A stretch of 64,000 nt of DNA from Alphaproteobacteria bacterium. Its GTDB lineage: Bacteria; Pseudomonadota; Alphaproteobacteria; UBA8366; Aestuariispiraceae. Location: assembly GCA_024743195.1 (NCBI GenBank), contig JANSXE010000005.1, positions 62,001-126,000 on the forward strand. The letters are read 5' to 3'. Made by a program: the position numbers and the translations under genes. The notes below the pieces were generated by a model that saw only the letters and a program-made list of their open reading frames with translations, was not told the origin of the DNA and did not search any database. How positions within the stretch are numbered: position 1 is the stretch's first letter; every line of letters begins with the position of its first letter. Positions 9,767 through 19,013 of this stretch are shown piece after piece.

Positions 9767-10300
9767 ATGGACGGGATGAGCGAAGATCTGCTCGGCTATA
9801 ACGAAATGGTGGAGACCGCGATGCGCTCGGTCGTCCGCCAGGCGTTGGAGCGCGCCGCCAAAGGCGGCCTTCCGGGCAACCATCATTTCTACATCACCTT
9901 CCGCACCGAGCATCCGGACGTGCTGATCCCCGATCGGCTGCGCGAGCAGTACCCGGAGGAGATGACCATCGTCCTGCAGCATCAGTTCTGGGGCCTGATC
10001 GCGGACGACGAAGGCTTCGACGTGGAGCTCAGCTTCAACAAGATTCACGAGCATCTGCGCATCCCCTACGACAGCCTGATCACCTTCGCCGATCCGTCGG
10101 TCAATTTCGGCCTGCAGTTTCATGTCGAGATGGAGGACGCGCCGAGCCGCGAATCCCCGCCCGCCGCCTCGGACGAGAAGGGCCCGGACATGAGCGCCGA
10201 CGCCGGAGCGGGCGACGACGAGACGGCCGACGCCGCCGAGCCGGCCAAGGAAGGCGAAGGCGACAACGTCGTCACGCTCGACGCGTTCCGGAAGAAGTAG
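9767..10300 (+). CDS. sspB: ClpXP adaptor SspB (alphaproteobacterial type)
   Basis: YNEMVETAMRSVVRQALERAAKGGLPGNHHFYITFRTEHPDVLIPDRLREQYPEEMTIVLQHQFWGL; C-terminal VVTLDAFRKK. Confidence 0.92.
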   Translation: MDGMSEDLLGYNEMVETAMRSVVRQALERAAKGGLPGNHHFYITFRTEHPDVLIPDRLREQYPEEMTIVLQHQFWGLIADDEGFDVELSFNKIHEHLRIPYDSLITFADPSVNFGLQFHVEMEDAPSRESPPAASDEKGPDMSADAGAGDDETADAAEPAKEGEGDNVVTLDAFRKK

Positions 10301-10342
10301 CCGGCGGCGCCGGCGGGCGCGACGCGGGCCCGCCCACGGCCC

Positions 10343-10481
10343 TTCGACGGGAGTAACGGTTGTTGCTCCCCTGACGGTCGTCCCGGACGGCCGCAAGGCC
10401 GAGCGGGAACCCAGGAGCGGCGAGCGCCGATGGGAGCGACCCGCCCTGGCTCCCGGCTCTCCGCTCCGCTCCGGTCGGGAT
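10343..10481. repeat. Intergenic inverted-repeat region, second palindromic repeat type
   Basis: tcgtcccggacggccgcaaggccgagcgggaacccagg faces cctggctcccggctctccgctccgctccggtcgggata; a separate small hairpin gggagtaacggttgttgctccc lies just upstream. Confidence 0.7.
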
Positions 10482-10656
10482 ATCCGAAAGAACGGGGACA
10501 TCGTCTCTCATGCTCCGGCCGCCGGCGGTCGCTGGGCCGACGGCGACGCCCGGCCCCGCTCCGAGCCGGAGCGCCGCCTTGCGATTCCGCCCCGCTTCGC
10601 GGATAACCGGGGCGCAGTCCAGCAGTCCAGACCGTCCGCGCCAGGAGGCCCCAGCG

Positions 10657-12297
10657 ATGCCCGATTCCGCGCCCCCGCCCGCCCATATGGAGATGTTCCC
10701 GCTCGGCCCAGACGAGACGCCCTATCGAAAGCTCGACGGCGATTTCACGACGGCCGCGGAATTCGACGGCGAAGAGATCCTGAAGGTCGAGCCCGAGGCG
10801 CTGCGGCTCTTGTCGGAGGAAGCGTTCCGCGACATCAACCATCTGCTGCGCCCGGGCCATCTGAAGCAGCTCGCGGCGATCCTGGAGGACCCGGAGGCCT
10901 CTCCCAACGACCGGTTCGTCGCCTTCGATCTCCTGAAGAACGCCAACATCGCCGCTGGCGGCGTGCTGCCGATGTGCCAGGACACCGGCACGGCGATCAT
11001 CATGGGCAAGAAGGGCCGGCGCGTCTGGACCGACGGGACGGACGCCGCCGCGCTGGGCCAGGGCGTGTTCGACGCCTATGATCGGAACAATCTGCGCTAC
11101 AGCCAGGTCTCGCCCGTCTCGATGTTCGAGGAGGTGAACACCAAGACCAACCTGCCGGCGCAGATCGACCTCTACGCCCAGGGCGCCGGCCAGGACGAGG
11201 CCGCCTACAAGTTCCTGTTCGTCGCCAAGGGCGGCGGCTCCGCCAACAAGACCTTCCTGCATCAGGCGACGCCCTCGCTGGTGGATCGCGAGCGCATGCT
11301 GGCCTTCCTCAATGAGAAGATCCGCACGTTGGGCACCGCCGCCTGTCCGCCCTATCACCTGGCGGTGGTGATCGGCGGAACCTCGGCGGAGCTGAACCTG
11401 AAGACGGTGAAGCTCGCCTCCTGCCGCTATCTCGACGGGCTGCCGACCGAGGGCGGCGCCGCCGGCCAGGCCTTCCGCGACCTGGAGATGGAGGCCGCGG
11501 TGCACGAGATGACCCGGAATATGGGCATCGGCGCGCAGTTCGGCGGCAAGTATTTCTGCCACGACGTGCGCGTGATCCGTCTGCCGCGGCACGGGGCCTC
11601 CCTACCGATCGGGATCGGCGTCTCCTGCTCCGCCGACCGGCAGGCGCTGGGCAAGATCACCCGGGACGGGGTCTTCCTTGAGGCGCTTGAGCGCGATCCG
11701 GCCGCCTATCTGCCGGACGTCGACGCGGGCGAGTTCGAGGGCCAGGTGGTCGAGATCGACCTGACCCAGCCGATGGCGAAGCAGCTGGAGACGCTGTCGA
11801 AGCACCCGATCAAGACGCGCCTCAGCCTGACCGGCCCGATCATCGTGGCCCGCGATTCGGCGCACCGGAAGCTGCGCGAGCGGCTGGCCCGCGGCGAGGA
11901 CCTGCCGCAGTATTTCAAGGATCATCCGATCTATTACGCCGGGCCGGCCAAGACGCCGGCAGGCTACGCCTCCGGCTCCTTCGGGCCGACGACGGCGGGC
12001 CGGATGGACGGCTTCGTCGACGAGTTCCAGGCCGCCGGCGGCTCCATGATCATGCTGGCCAAGGGGAACCGCAGCCCGGCCGTGACCAAGGCCTGCGCCA
12101 AGCATGGCGGCTTCTATCTGGGTTCGATCGGCGGGCCGGCGGCCCGCCTCGCCCAGGACTGCATCAAGAAGGTGGAGTGCCTGGAATACCCCGAACTCGG
12201 CATGGAGGCGATCTGGAAGATCGAGGTCGAGAACTTCCCCGCCTTCATCGTGGTCGACGACAAGGGGAACGATTTCTTCAAGGAATTGAAAATCTAG
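10657..12297 (+). CDS. fumA: Fumarate hydratase, class I (Fe-S)
   Basis: [74 protein letters not shown]. Confidence 0.94.
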   Translation: MPDSAPPPAHMEMFPLGPDETPYRKLDGDFTTAAEFDGEEILKVEPEALRLLSEEAFRDINHLLRPGHLKQLAAILEDPEASPNDRFVAFDLLKNANIAAGGVLPMCQDTGTAIIMGKKGRRVWTDGTDAAALGQGVFDAYDRNNLRYSQVSPVSMFEEVNTKTNLPAQIDLYAQGAGQDEAAYKFLFVAKGGGSANKTFLHQATPSLVDRERMLAFLNEKIRTLGTAACPPYHLAVVIGGTSAELNLKTVKLASCRYLDGLPTEGGAAGQAFRDLEMEAAVHEMTRNMGIGAQFGGKYFCHDVRVIRLPRHGASLPIGIGVSCSADRQALGKITRDGVFLEALERDPAAYLPDVDAGEFEGQVVEIDLTQPMAKQLETLSKHPIKTRLSLTGPIIVARDSAHRKLRERLARGEDLPQYFKDHPIYYAGPAKTPAGYASGSFGPTTAGRMDGFVDEFQAAGGSMIMLAKGNRSPAVTKACAKHGGFYLGSIGGPAARLAQDCIKKVECLEYPELGMEAIWKIEVENFPAFIVVDDKGNDFFKELKI

Positions 12298-12332
12298 CCG
12301 GGTAGGATGCGGATCCTCAAAGGAGACCCAAC

Positions 12333-12749
12333 ATGGACGCCGAGAACCCCAGCATCCTGAACCACGTCTCGCTCGGCGCCAGCGATCTGGCCCGGTCCGC
12401 CGCCTTCTACGACGCCGTGATGGCGACAATCGGCGCGACGCGCGTGTTCGAGCACGGCGATCAGGCCATCGCCTATGGGCGCATGTTCCCGGAATTCTGG
12501 ATCGGCGCCCCCTATGACGGCGGCCCGGTGGAGACCGCAAACGGCGTGCATGTCGCCTTTTTCGCCCGGTCCAAGGCGGAAGTCGACGCCTTCTACGAGG
12601 CGGCGCTGGCTGCGGGCGCCGCGGGCGACGGCCCGCCGGGCCCTCGTCCGGAGTATGGGGCGCCCTACTACGGGTGCTTCGTGCGCGACCCGGACGGCCA
12701 CAAGATCGAGGCGACCTATTGGGACATGGCGCTTCAGGACGCCGGGTGA
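12333..12749 (+). CDS. VOC (glyoxalase/bleomycin-resistance-like) family protein
   Basis: ILNHVSLGASDLARSAAFYDAVMATIGATRVFEHG...YYGCFVRDPDGHKIEATYW. Confidence 0.9.
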   Translation: MDAENPSILNHVSLGASDLARSAAFYDAVMATIGATRVFEHGDQAIAYGRMFPEFWIGAPYDGGPVETANGVHVAFFARSKAEVDAFYEAALAAGAAGDGPPGPRPEYGAPYYGCFVRDPDGHKIEATYWDMALQDAG

Positions 12750-13093
12750 GCGTCGACGCCGGCTACCTCGCTTTCGTCCGCGATCTGTACGATCAGGCGG
12801 GGTTGGGCTCCGTTACGACGCGCCGCATGTTCGGCGGCGCGGGCGTCTTCCGAGACGGCGTCATGGTCGCGTTGATCGCGGACGAGACCCTCTATCTCAA
12901 GACCGACGCACAGACCCGCCCGCGCTTCGAGGCGGCGGGCCTGCCGCCCTTCACCTATCAACGCGCCGGCAAGCCGGCCGTGGTGATGTCCTATGCGCTG
13001 TGCCCGGATGAGGCGCTGGAGGACCCCGACGCCTTCGCCGATTGGGCGGGCGAGGCGATGGCGGCGGCCCGGCGCGCCAAGGCGTCACGCTAG
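12746..13093 (+). CDS. TfoX N-terminal domain-like protein
   Basis: DLYDQAGLGSVTTRRMFGGAGVFRDGVMVALIADETLYLKTDAQTRPRFEAAGLPPFTYQ. GTG start overlaps the upstream TGA; stop codon lies inside the inverted-repeat element. Confidence 0.85.
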   Translation: MSVDAGYLAFVRDLYDQAGLGSVTTRRMFGGAGVFRDGVMVALIADETLYLKTDAQTRPRFEAAGLPPFTYQRAGKPAVVMSYALCPDEALEDPDAFADWAGEAMAAARRAKASR

Positions 13094-13356
13094 AGCCTGA
13101 TGATATCATACAGACCCACCTGAGACGCCGCTTTCGGTTTCCTGGCTAGGAGCGGCGCGCGCGGCGATGCGCGACATCGCAAGCGCGACGCGACGACGAC
13201 CAGGGAGCCGAAAGCGGCGCCTTCGGTCGGTTTTCCGGGCCTCCGAACCGCGTCGAGGCCGCTTGACGATGCACCACATCGCCTGCACGACCTCTCCTAG
13301 CCGGAAACCCGGAAAACCGATCTCAGGTGGGTCCGGATGATATCATCAGGCTCTAG
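13090..13356. mobile_element. MITE-like element: 35-bp terminal inverted repeats (33/35) bounded by CTAG, with two internal hairpin arms
   Basis: Left CTAGAGCCTGATGATATCATACAGACCCACCTGAG; reverse complement of right CTAGAGCCTGATGATATCATCCGGACCCACCTGAG. Internal arms at 13127-13218 and 13225-13322. No credible ORF inside. Confidence 0.75.
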
Positions 13357-14471
13357 TATGAGACCCGATAGCGCGCGACCGCCGCCTCGTCCCAGGCGAT
13401 CCCGGACCCGGGCGCCTCCGAGGCCGCAGCAGCCCCGTCGCGGATCGATAGGCCCTCTGCCAGGACCGGCTCCGCCCAATCGACATATTCCAGCCGGTGC
13501 GCCGTCGGCGTCGCGGCCAGGAGATGGGCGGAAATCTCCGGGAACAGATGGCTGGAAACCGGCAGGTTCGCCGCCTCCGCCAACGCCGCCGCGCGCAGCC
13601 AGCCGGTGACGCCGTAGATCTTCATGACGTCCGGCATCAGGTGGTCGCACGCCCCGGCGTCGATGGCGCGCGCGACGTCATGCGGCCCCCAGCAGTTCTC
13701 GCCAAGCTGGATCGGCGTGCGCGTGCGGCGGCGAATCTCGGCCATGCCGGCGTAATCGTCCGCGCGCACGGGCTCCTCGACCCAGGCGAGGCCGCGGCCT
13801 GCGGCGCTCTCCGGCGTCGCCTCGAAGGCGGCGATCCGGCGCACGGCCTCCGCGACCGACAGCGCCTGATTGTAGTCGACGGGCAGTTCGGCGTCGCCGA
13901 CCGCCTCACGCACCGCGCGCACGGCGGCCAGATCCTCCGCCGCCGTCGGGTAGCCGAGGCGTAGCTTGACCGCCCGGAACCCCCGACCCGCACCGTCCAG
14001 CAGGGCGCGCGCCTCGTCCGCCAGACGCTCCGGGCCGCTCAGCCCCAAGCCGTTCGAATTGTAGGCCGGGATCGGACGCGGCGCCGCCCCCAACAGCCGG
14101 GCGAGCGGCAGGCCCGCCGCCTTGGCCGCGGCGTCCCACAGCGCCATGTCGATCCCTGCGAGCGCCATCCCCGCGATCCCCTGCGCGCCCAGCAGGCGGA
14201 GCTTGCTCTGCAGCAGCCTTTCGAGTCGGAAGGGCTCGGCCGGCTCTCCCGCGATCACCTCGCCGAAGGCGTCCAGCATGCGGCAGACCGGCGCGAGCGC
14301 CGGCGGCGTGTAGCAATAGAGATACGCGACGCCCGAGACGCCGTCGCTGCGTTCGAGATCGATCAGCGCCAGCGGCGCCGCCTCGACCGTCCCCCCGCCC
14401 GTTACCAGGGGGCGGGCGAAGGGCGTCATAACGGCGCGCGCCTCAAGGCGTCGGATCACGGCGGGGCGCAT
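13353..14471 (-). CDS. Mandelate racemase/muconate lactonizing enzyme (enolase superfamily) protein
   Basis: RGFRAVKLRLGYPTAAEDLAAVRAVREAVGDAELPVDYNQAL...WVEEPVRADDYAG...IQLGENCWGP...DHLMPDVMKIYGVTGW. Start moved to 14471. Confidence 0.9.
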   Translation of the reverse strand: MRPAVIRRLEARAVMTPFARPLVTGGGTVEAAPLALIDLERSDGVSGVAYLYCYTPPALAPVCRMLDAFGEVIAGEPAEPFRLERLLQSKLRLLGAQGIAGMALAGIDMALWDAAAKAAGLPLARLLGAAPRPIPAYNSNGLGLSGPERLADEARALLDGAGRGFRAVKLRLGYPTAAEDLAAVRAVREAVGDAELPVDYNQALSVAEAVRRIAAFEATPESAAGRGLAWVEEPVRADDYAGMAEIRRRTRTPIQLGENCWGPHDVARAIDAGACDHLMPDVMKIYGVTGWLRAAALAEAANLPVSSHLFPEISAHLLAATPTAHRLEYVDWAEPVLAEGLSIRDGAAAASEAPGSGIAWDEAAVARYRVSY

Positions 14472-14539
14472 GCGGGCGGTCGGCCTCTCCTGCTGACGGC
14501 GCAACGATACCAACCGCCCGATCTCACGACCAGCCGACG

Positions 14540-15037
14540 CTACCCATCGTCGACGGGCAGAATGGATTCGATCGTATGGTGCGCCCGGACGCCGTCCTCG
14601 GACAGCGGGAGCTCGAGATAGCGCACGCGTTTGAACTCCCGCCCCTTCACATTCAGCGGCCCGTCCAGGTAGGAGATGTAGAGGTTGCGGCAGATGAACT
14701 CGCTGAAGGCGTCGATCTCGGAATCGCGCAGATAGTACTCGTTGAAATCCGCGCGGGTGAGCCCGGTCATCGTCCGGCCGAGGAGCGCGTCCTGTTGGGT
14801 TCCCGAAAGCCGCGTGGTGTAGTCGAACGGATCGTAGCGCACGTCGTAGACGCTGAACAATCCGTGCCACCCGACGAAATCGTAGAAATCGAAGTCCGAC
14901 CAGGCGGGAACCCGGCGATCTCCCCGTTTGCTTTGCCAGACCTGGATCAGGCCCTCGAACTCCGGGATCGAGGCGGGGTCGACATCCGGCTCCAGGTACC
15001 GGTAGGTCCATCTGTCGGTTTGAAGCCAAACAGTCAT
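14540..15037 (-). CDS. PAS-like (PAS_5 type) domain protein
   Basis: IPEFEGLIQVWQSKRGDRRVPAWSDFDFYDFVGWHGLFSVYDVRYDPFDYTTRLSGTQQDALLGRTMTG. Confidence 0.7.
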   Translation of the reverse strand: MTVWLQTDRWTYRYLEPDVDPASIPEFEGLIQVWQSKRGDRRVPAWSDFDFYDFVGWHGLFSVYDVRYDPFDYTTRLSGTQQDALLGRTMTGLTRADFNEYYLRDSEIDAFSEFICRNLYISYLDGPLNVKGREFKRVRYLELPLSEDGVRAHHTIESILPVDDG

Positions 15038-15265
15038 GCCGGCCGCTCAGTCCCCCGCTGTTCAATCCGCCTTCGATGCGTAGCAGAATAGGGAACGCGG
15101 ACTCGCAGGCCAGCAGAAAATCCCCTCGGCCGCACCGGAGGACGCGCCGGCCGACGGCGCCCGCCCCTGCGGAGCGGTGGCGGCAGGCCGTCGGCGGCCC
15201 CATATCAATCGGCGAAGCCGCGTCGTCCGCACGATGAGAGCCGAGAGGAAACTCAAGGCGATCCC

Positions 15266-16660
15266 ATGACCGACACCCGCATCGAATCCGACAGCCTCGG
15301 CGAGATCGAGGTTCCGGCCGATCGCTACTGGGGCGCCCAGACCGAGCGGTCGCGCCGCAACTTCCGGATCGGCGCGGAGCGGATGCCGACCGCGCTGATC
15401 CACGCCTTCGCGATCCAGAAGAAGGCCTGCGCGCGCGCCAACAAGGCGTTGGGCGACCTGCCGGCGGAGATCGCGGACGCCATCGCCGCGGTCGCCGACG
15501 AGATCGCGTCCGGCGCCCTCGACGATCACTTCCCGCTGGTCGTGTGGCAGACAGGCTCAGGCACCCAGACCAACATGAACCTGAACGAGGTGATCGCGAA
15601 CCGCGCTTCCGTCCGGCTGGGCGGGCGGATGGGCGAGAAGGCGCCGGTTCATCCGAACGATCATGTCAATCGCGGCCAGTCCTCCAACGATTCCATGCCG
15701 ACGGCGATGTCGATCGCGGTCGCGCAGGAGGCGACGAAGCGCCTGCTGCCGGCGCTCGACCGGCTGGCTAAGAGCCTGGAGACCAAGCAGGCCGCCTTCG
15801 CCGAGGTCGTGAAGATCGGCCGCACCCACACCCAGGACGCCACGCCGCTGACGCTGGGACAGGAGTTCTCCGGCTACGCGCAGCAGGTGCGCAACGCGAT
15901 CGCGCGGATCGAGGCGGCGCTTCCCCGCGTCATGGAGCTGGCGCAGGGCGGCACCGCGGTCGGCACCGGCCTGAACGCGCGCGCCGGGTTCGACCGGCGC
16001 GTGGCGGAGGAGGTGTCGGCGATCACCGGCCTGCCCTTCACCCCGGCGCCCAACAAGTTCGAAGCGCTGGCCGCGCACGACGCGATGATCGAGATGTCCG
16101 GCGCGCTCAACGTCCTGGCAGCAAGCTGCATGAAGATCGCCAACGACATCCGCTTCCTGGGCTCCGGCCCGCGCTCCGGTCTGGGGGAGTTGATCCTGCC
16201 GGCGAACGAGCCCGGCTCGTCCATCATGCCGGGCAAGGTCAATCCCACCCAGGCGGAGGCGCTGACCCAGGTCGCCGCGCAGGTGATGGGGAACCACGTC
16301 GCGGTGACGGTCGCGGGCTCAAACGGGCATTTCGAGCTGAACGTCTTCAAGCCCGTGATCGTCTACAACGTTCTGCAGTCGATCCGCCTGCTGGCGGACG
16401 GGGCGGAGAGCTTCGCCGAGCGCTGCGTCGACGGGATCGAGGCGAATGAGGCGCGCATCGCCGAGTTGATGCGCCAGTCGCTGATGCTGGCGACCGCGCT
16501 CAACCCCCATATCGGCTACGATGCGGCCGCGAAAATCGCCAAGCACGCGCACGCCGAGGGGACGACGCTCAAGCAAGCCGCCGTCGCCCTCGGGCTCGTC
16601 AGCGAAGAGGACTTCGATCGCTGGGTCGACCCCAAGCGGATGATCGGACCGAGCGACTGA
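15266..16660 (+). CDS. fumC: Fumarate hydratase, class II
   Basis: [56 protein letters not shown] signature. Confidence 0.97.
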   Translation: MTDTRIESDSLGEIEVPADRYWGAQTERSRRNFRIGAERMPTALIHAFAIQKKACARANKALGDLPAEIADAIAAVADEIASGALDDHFPLVVWQTGSGTQTNMNLNEVIANRASVRLGGRMGEKAPVHPNDHVNRGQSSNDSMPTAMSIAVAQEATKRLLPALDRLAKSLETKQAAFAEVVKIGRTHTQDATPLTLGQEFSGYAQQVRNAIARIEAALPRVMELAQGGTAVGTGLNARAGFDRRVAEEVSAITGLPFTPAPNKFEALAAHDAMIEMSGALNVLAASCMKIANDIRFLGSGPRSGLGELILPANEPGSSIMPGKVNPTQAEALTQVAAQVMGNHVAVTVAGSNGHFELNVFKPVIVYNVLQSIRLLADGAESFAERCVDGIEANEARIAELMRQSLMLATALNPHIGYDAAAKIAKHAHAEGTTLKQAAVALGLVSEEDFDRWVDPKRMIGPSD

Positions 16661-16687
16661 ACCGCCCGGCGCGCTCGGGCCGCCGGA

Positions 16688-17710
16688 TCAGCCGCCCATC
16701 GCCTCTTCGCGCAGTTCCTCGACGGCGGTCATGACCGCCTCGATCAGATCGTCCGGCAGCCCCATCTGCGCGAGCACGTCGGACAGCACGGCCGCCGCCG
16801 CGATCACATGGCCGTGGTCGAAGCCGTGCGCGGTCTCGAGCGACTTCACCGCCTTCTTGATCGTGCGGGCGTCGTAACTCTGCGGCCCGCCCAGCGCTTG
16901 CGCCAGAAGCGCCTTCGCAACCGGCCCGGAGGCCGAGGCGTCGCCGATCACCGGCGCGAGCTGTTCGTGCGCGCCCGCCTTCTCGAGGAACAGCTCGACG
17001 GCGCCGTCGATCGCCGCCTCGCCGCCCATGCGCTCGAACAGCGCGGGCTCGGCCGCCTGCTTGGGCGTTCCGGATTTGGCGGCGGGTTTCGCAGACGCGG
17101 CCGCGTGGCCGTCCTCGTCGTCGGAATCGTTCGCCGGCGCGCTCTTGTGGGCCGCGCCTTCGGCTTGGGCGGACTTGGCGCGCCCGTCCTTCCGGCGGCC
17201 AAGCGCGAGGCGCTGGCGCGTGCGGGTCGGCATGGCCGAGATGAACTCGTCGTCGAGCACCTTCTCGACGTCGAGCACGGCCAGAAGCTGGCCCTCCAGC
17301 CGGAACACCCCGGTGCAGAGCCGCCGCATGCGCTGATCGAGCGTCACCGGCGGCTTGTCGAACGCCGCGCGCGGCAGCGAGCGCACATCGCCGATCGAAT
17401 CGACCAGCAAGGTGAAGAGGTCGCCCTTGTGCTCCACGGTGACGGACATCAGCCGCTCCGCGTCGTCCACCGTGGGCGCGCCCAGGCATTCGCGCAAATC
17501 GATCACCGTCACAATGCGCCCGCGTAGGTTCAGAACGCCGGCGATCGCCGACGGCGCCAGCGGCACCGGCGTGATCTGCTGCGGCTCCACGATGTCCTGA
17601 ACCCGCAGGATCGGGATTCCGAACATCTGACCGTCCACCATCATGGTGACGAGCTGCTCCTCGTCTCCCGCGGTCAACTCGTTGCGCTCCGCCACCGCCA
17701 GTTCGGCCAT
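16688..17710 (-). CDS. CheW-like domain protein with C-terminal truncated-globin-like domain
   Basis: N-terminal CheW: EQLVTMMVDGQMFGIPILRVQDIVEP...IAGVLNLRGRIVTVIDLRE. C-terminal LFERMGGEAAIDGAVELFLEKA...LLAQALGGPQSYDARTIKKAVKSLE resembles group-1 truncated haemoglobins. Confidence 0.85.
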   Translation of the reverse strand: MAELAVAERNELTAGDEEQLVTMMVDGQMFGIPILRVQDIVEPQQITPVPLAPSAIAGVLNLRGRIVTVIDLRECLGAPTVDDAERLMSVTVEHKGDLFTLLVDSIGDVRSLPRAAFDKPPVTLDQRMRRLCTGVFRLEGQLLAVLDVEKVLDDEFISAMPTRTRQRLALGRRKDGRAKSAQAEGAAHKSAPANDSDDEDGHAAASAKPAAKSGTPKQAAEPALFERMGGEAAIDGAVELFLEKAGAHEQLAPVIGDASASGPVAKALLAQALGGPQSYDARTIKKAVKSLETAHGFDHGHVIAAAAVLSDVLAQMGLPDDLIEAVMTAVEELREEAMGG

Positions 17711-17844
17711 GGTCCCGTCCCTCCATCTCGTCCGTTACGGCGGCCCCGCCCTCGCGGAAGCCCGCCGGCGCGTCATGCGTTGCGCCGGTTACGGGGCGAC
17801 GATAAACAGAGGAAGGTTAACATCCTATTGACGCACCGCGCGCC

Positions 17845-18546
17845 GTGCGCGCCGTGTTCCCTCCGACGCCGGCAGGATCGATCGTGCGCGACGCTCCCTC
17901 CCAGCCCCTGTCCTTCCTGAACACGGGCCCGAAAGACGCGCCTTGGCGCCTGTGCCTGGCGCATGGGGCCGGCGCGCCGATGGATTCCGACTTCATGGAG
18001 GGGATCGCCGCCCGGCTCGCCGAGCGCGGCGTCGCGACCGCCCGGTTCGAATTCCCCTACATGGCCCTGCGCCGTCTCGACGGACGCAGGCGCCCGCCGG
18101 ACCGGGAGCCGAAGCTCCTGGCGGCTTGGCGCGCCGCCGTCGCCGAGCTGCGCGGGTGCGCGCCGGCGGGTCAGCGCCTGGCGATCGGCGGCAAGAGCAT
18201 GGGCGGACGCATGGCGAGCCTCGTCGCCGACGCCCTGCATGTCGATGCGCTGATCTGCCTCGGCTATCCCTTCCACCCGCCGGGCAAGCCGGACCGGCTG
18301 CGGACCGGGCGTTTGGAGACGCTGCAAACCCCCGCGCTGATCCGCCAGGGGGAGCGCGATCCATTCGGCCGGCGCGAAGAAGTCGAAACCTACCGCTTGG
18401 CCCCGACCGTCACGGTGAGCTGGAGTCCCGACGGCGATCACGACTTGAAACCGCGGAAGAGATCGGGCCTCGATCACGCCGAGACGCTCGACGCGGCGGC
18501 GCAGACCGTAGCCGAATACCTCTTCGGGTTGCCGGAGCGCCCTTGA
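17845..18546 (+). CDS. Alpha/beta hydrolase (KANL3/Tex30-like) family protein
   Basis: LCLAHGAGAPMDSDFMEGIAARLAERGVATARFEFPYM; nucleophile elbow GGKSMGGRMAS. GTG start at 17845 or 17884. Confidence 0.85.
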   Translation: MRAVFPPTPAGSIVRDAPSQPLSFLNTGPKDAPWRLCLAHGAGAPMDSDFMEGIAARLAERGVATARFEFPYMALRRLDGRRRPPDREPKLLAAWRAAVAELRGCAPAGQRLAIGGKSMGGRMASLVADALHVDALICLGYPFHPPGKPDRLRTGRLETLQTPALIRQGERDPFGRREEVETYRLAPTVTVSWSPDGDHDLKPRKRSGLDHAETLDAAAQTVAEYLFGLPERP

Positions 18547-18711
18547 ATAGCGTCTCGGTAATCATTCATTAAGGACCATCGCCCATAGTGACGGACGCGT
18601 CGCGGACCTATAGGTAAATGACCGAAGAGATCCGCACGGTCAGATGACGGGTGCGCGCCGCCGCCTCAGCGGCGACGCGTCGCGGACCCGGAGCGAAGGA
18701 CGTTGCAGGCG

Positions 18712-18996
18712 ATGACCAAACATCACCCCACCGCTGTCGTTCCGGTCGAGCATGAAAGCGCGAGTATGATCGATCTGCCGAACGAAGCCGCCGAAATCAA
18801 GAAGCGCTCCGTCGTGATCGCCGGGCATCGAACCAGCATCTCCCTCGAGAACGCCTTCTGGGAGGCGCTGCGCGATCTGGCGAGCGCCCGGAATCTGTCG
18901 GTGAACCAACTCGTCACTGAAATCGACCGAAATCGACAGGGCAATCTCTCAAGCGCGATCCGCACCCACGTGCTGCTGGCCAGCCGGAGCGCCTGA
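18712..18996 (+). CDS. Ribbon-helix-helix domain protein
   Basis: KKRSVVIAGHRTSISLENAFWEALRDLASARNLSVNQLVTEIDRNR. Confidence 0.8.
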   Translation: MTKHHPTAVVPVEHESASMIDLPNEAAEIKKRSVVIAGHRTSISLENAFWEALRDLASARNLSVNQLVTEIDRNRQGNLSSAIRTHVLLASRSA

Positions 18997-19013
18997 GCGA
19001 CCGCCGAGCGGTC

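Noticed and set aside
13106-13288. 60-aa minus-strand ORF inside the inverted-repeat element as a transposase
   Set aside because: Too short, Arg-rich, no transposase motif; derived from the hairpin sequence.
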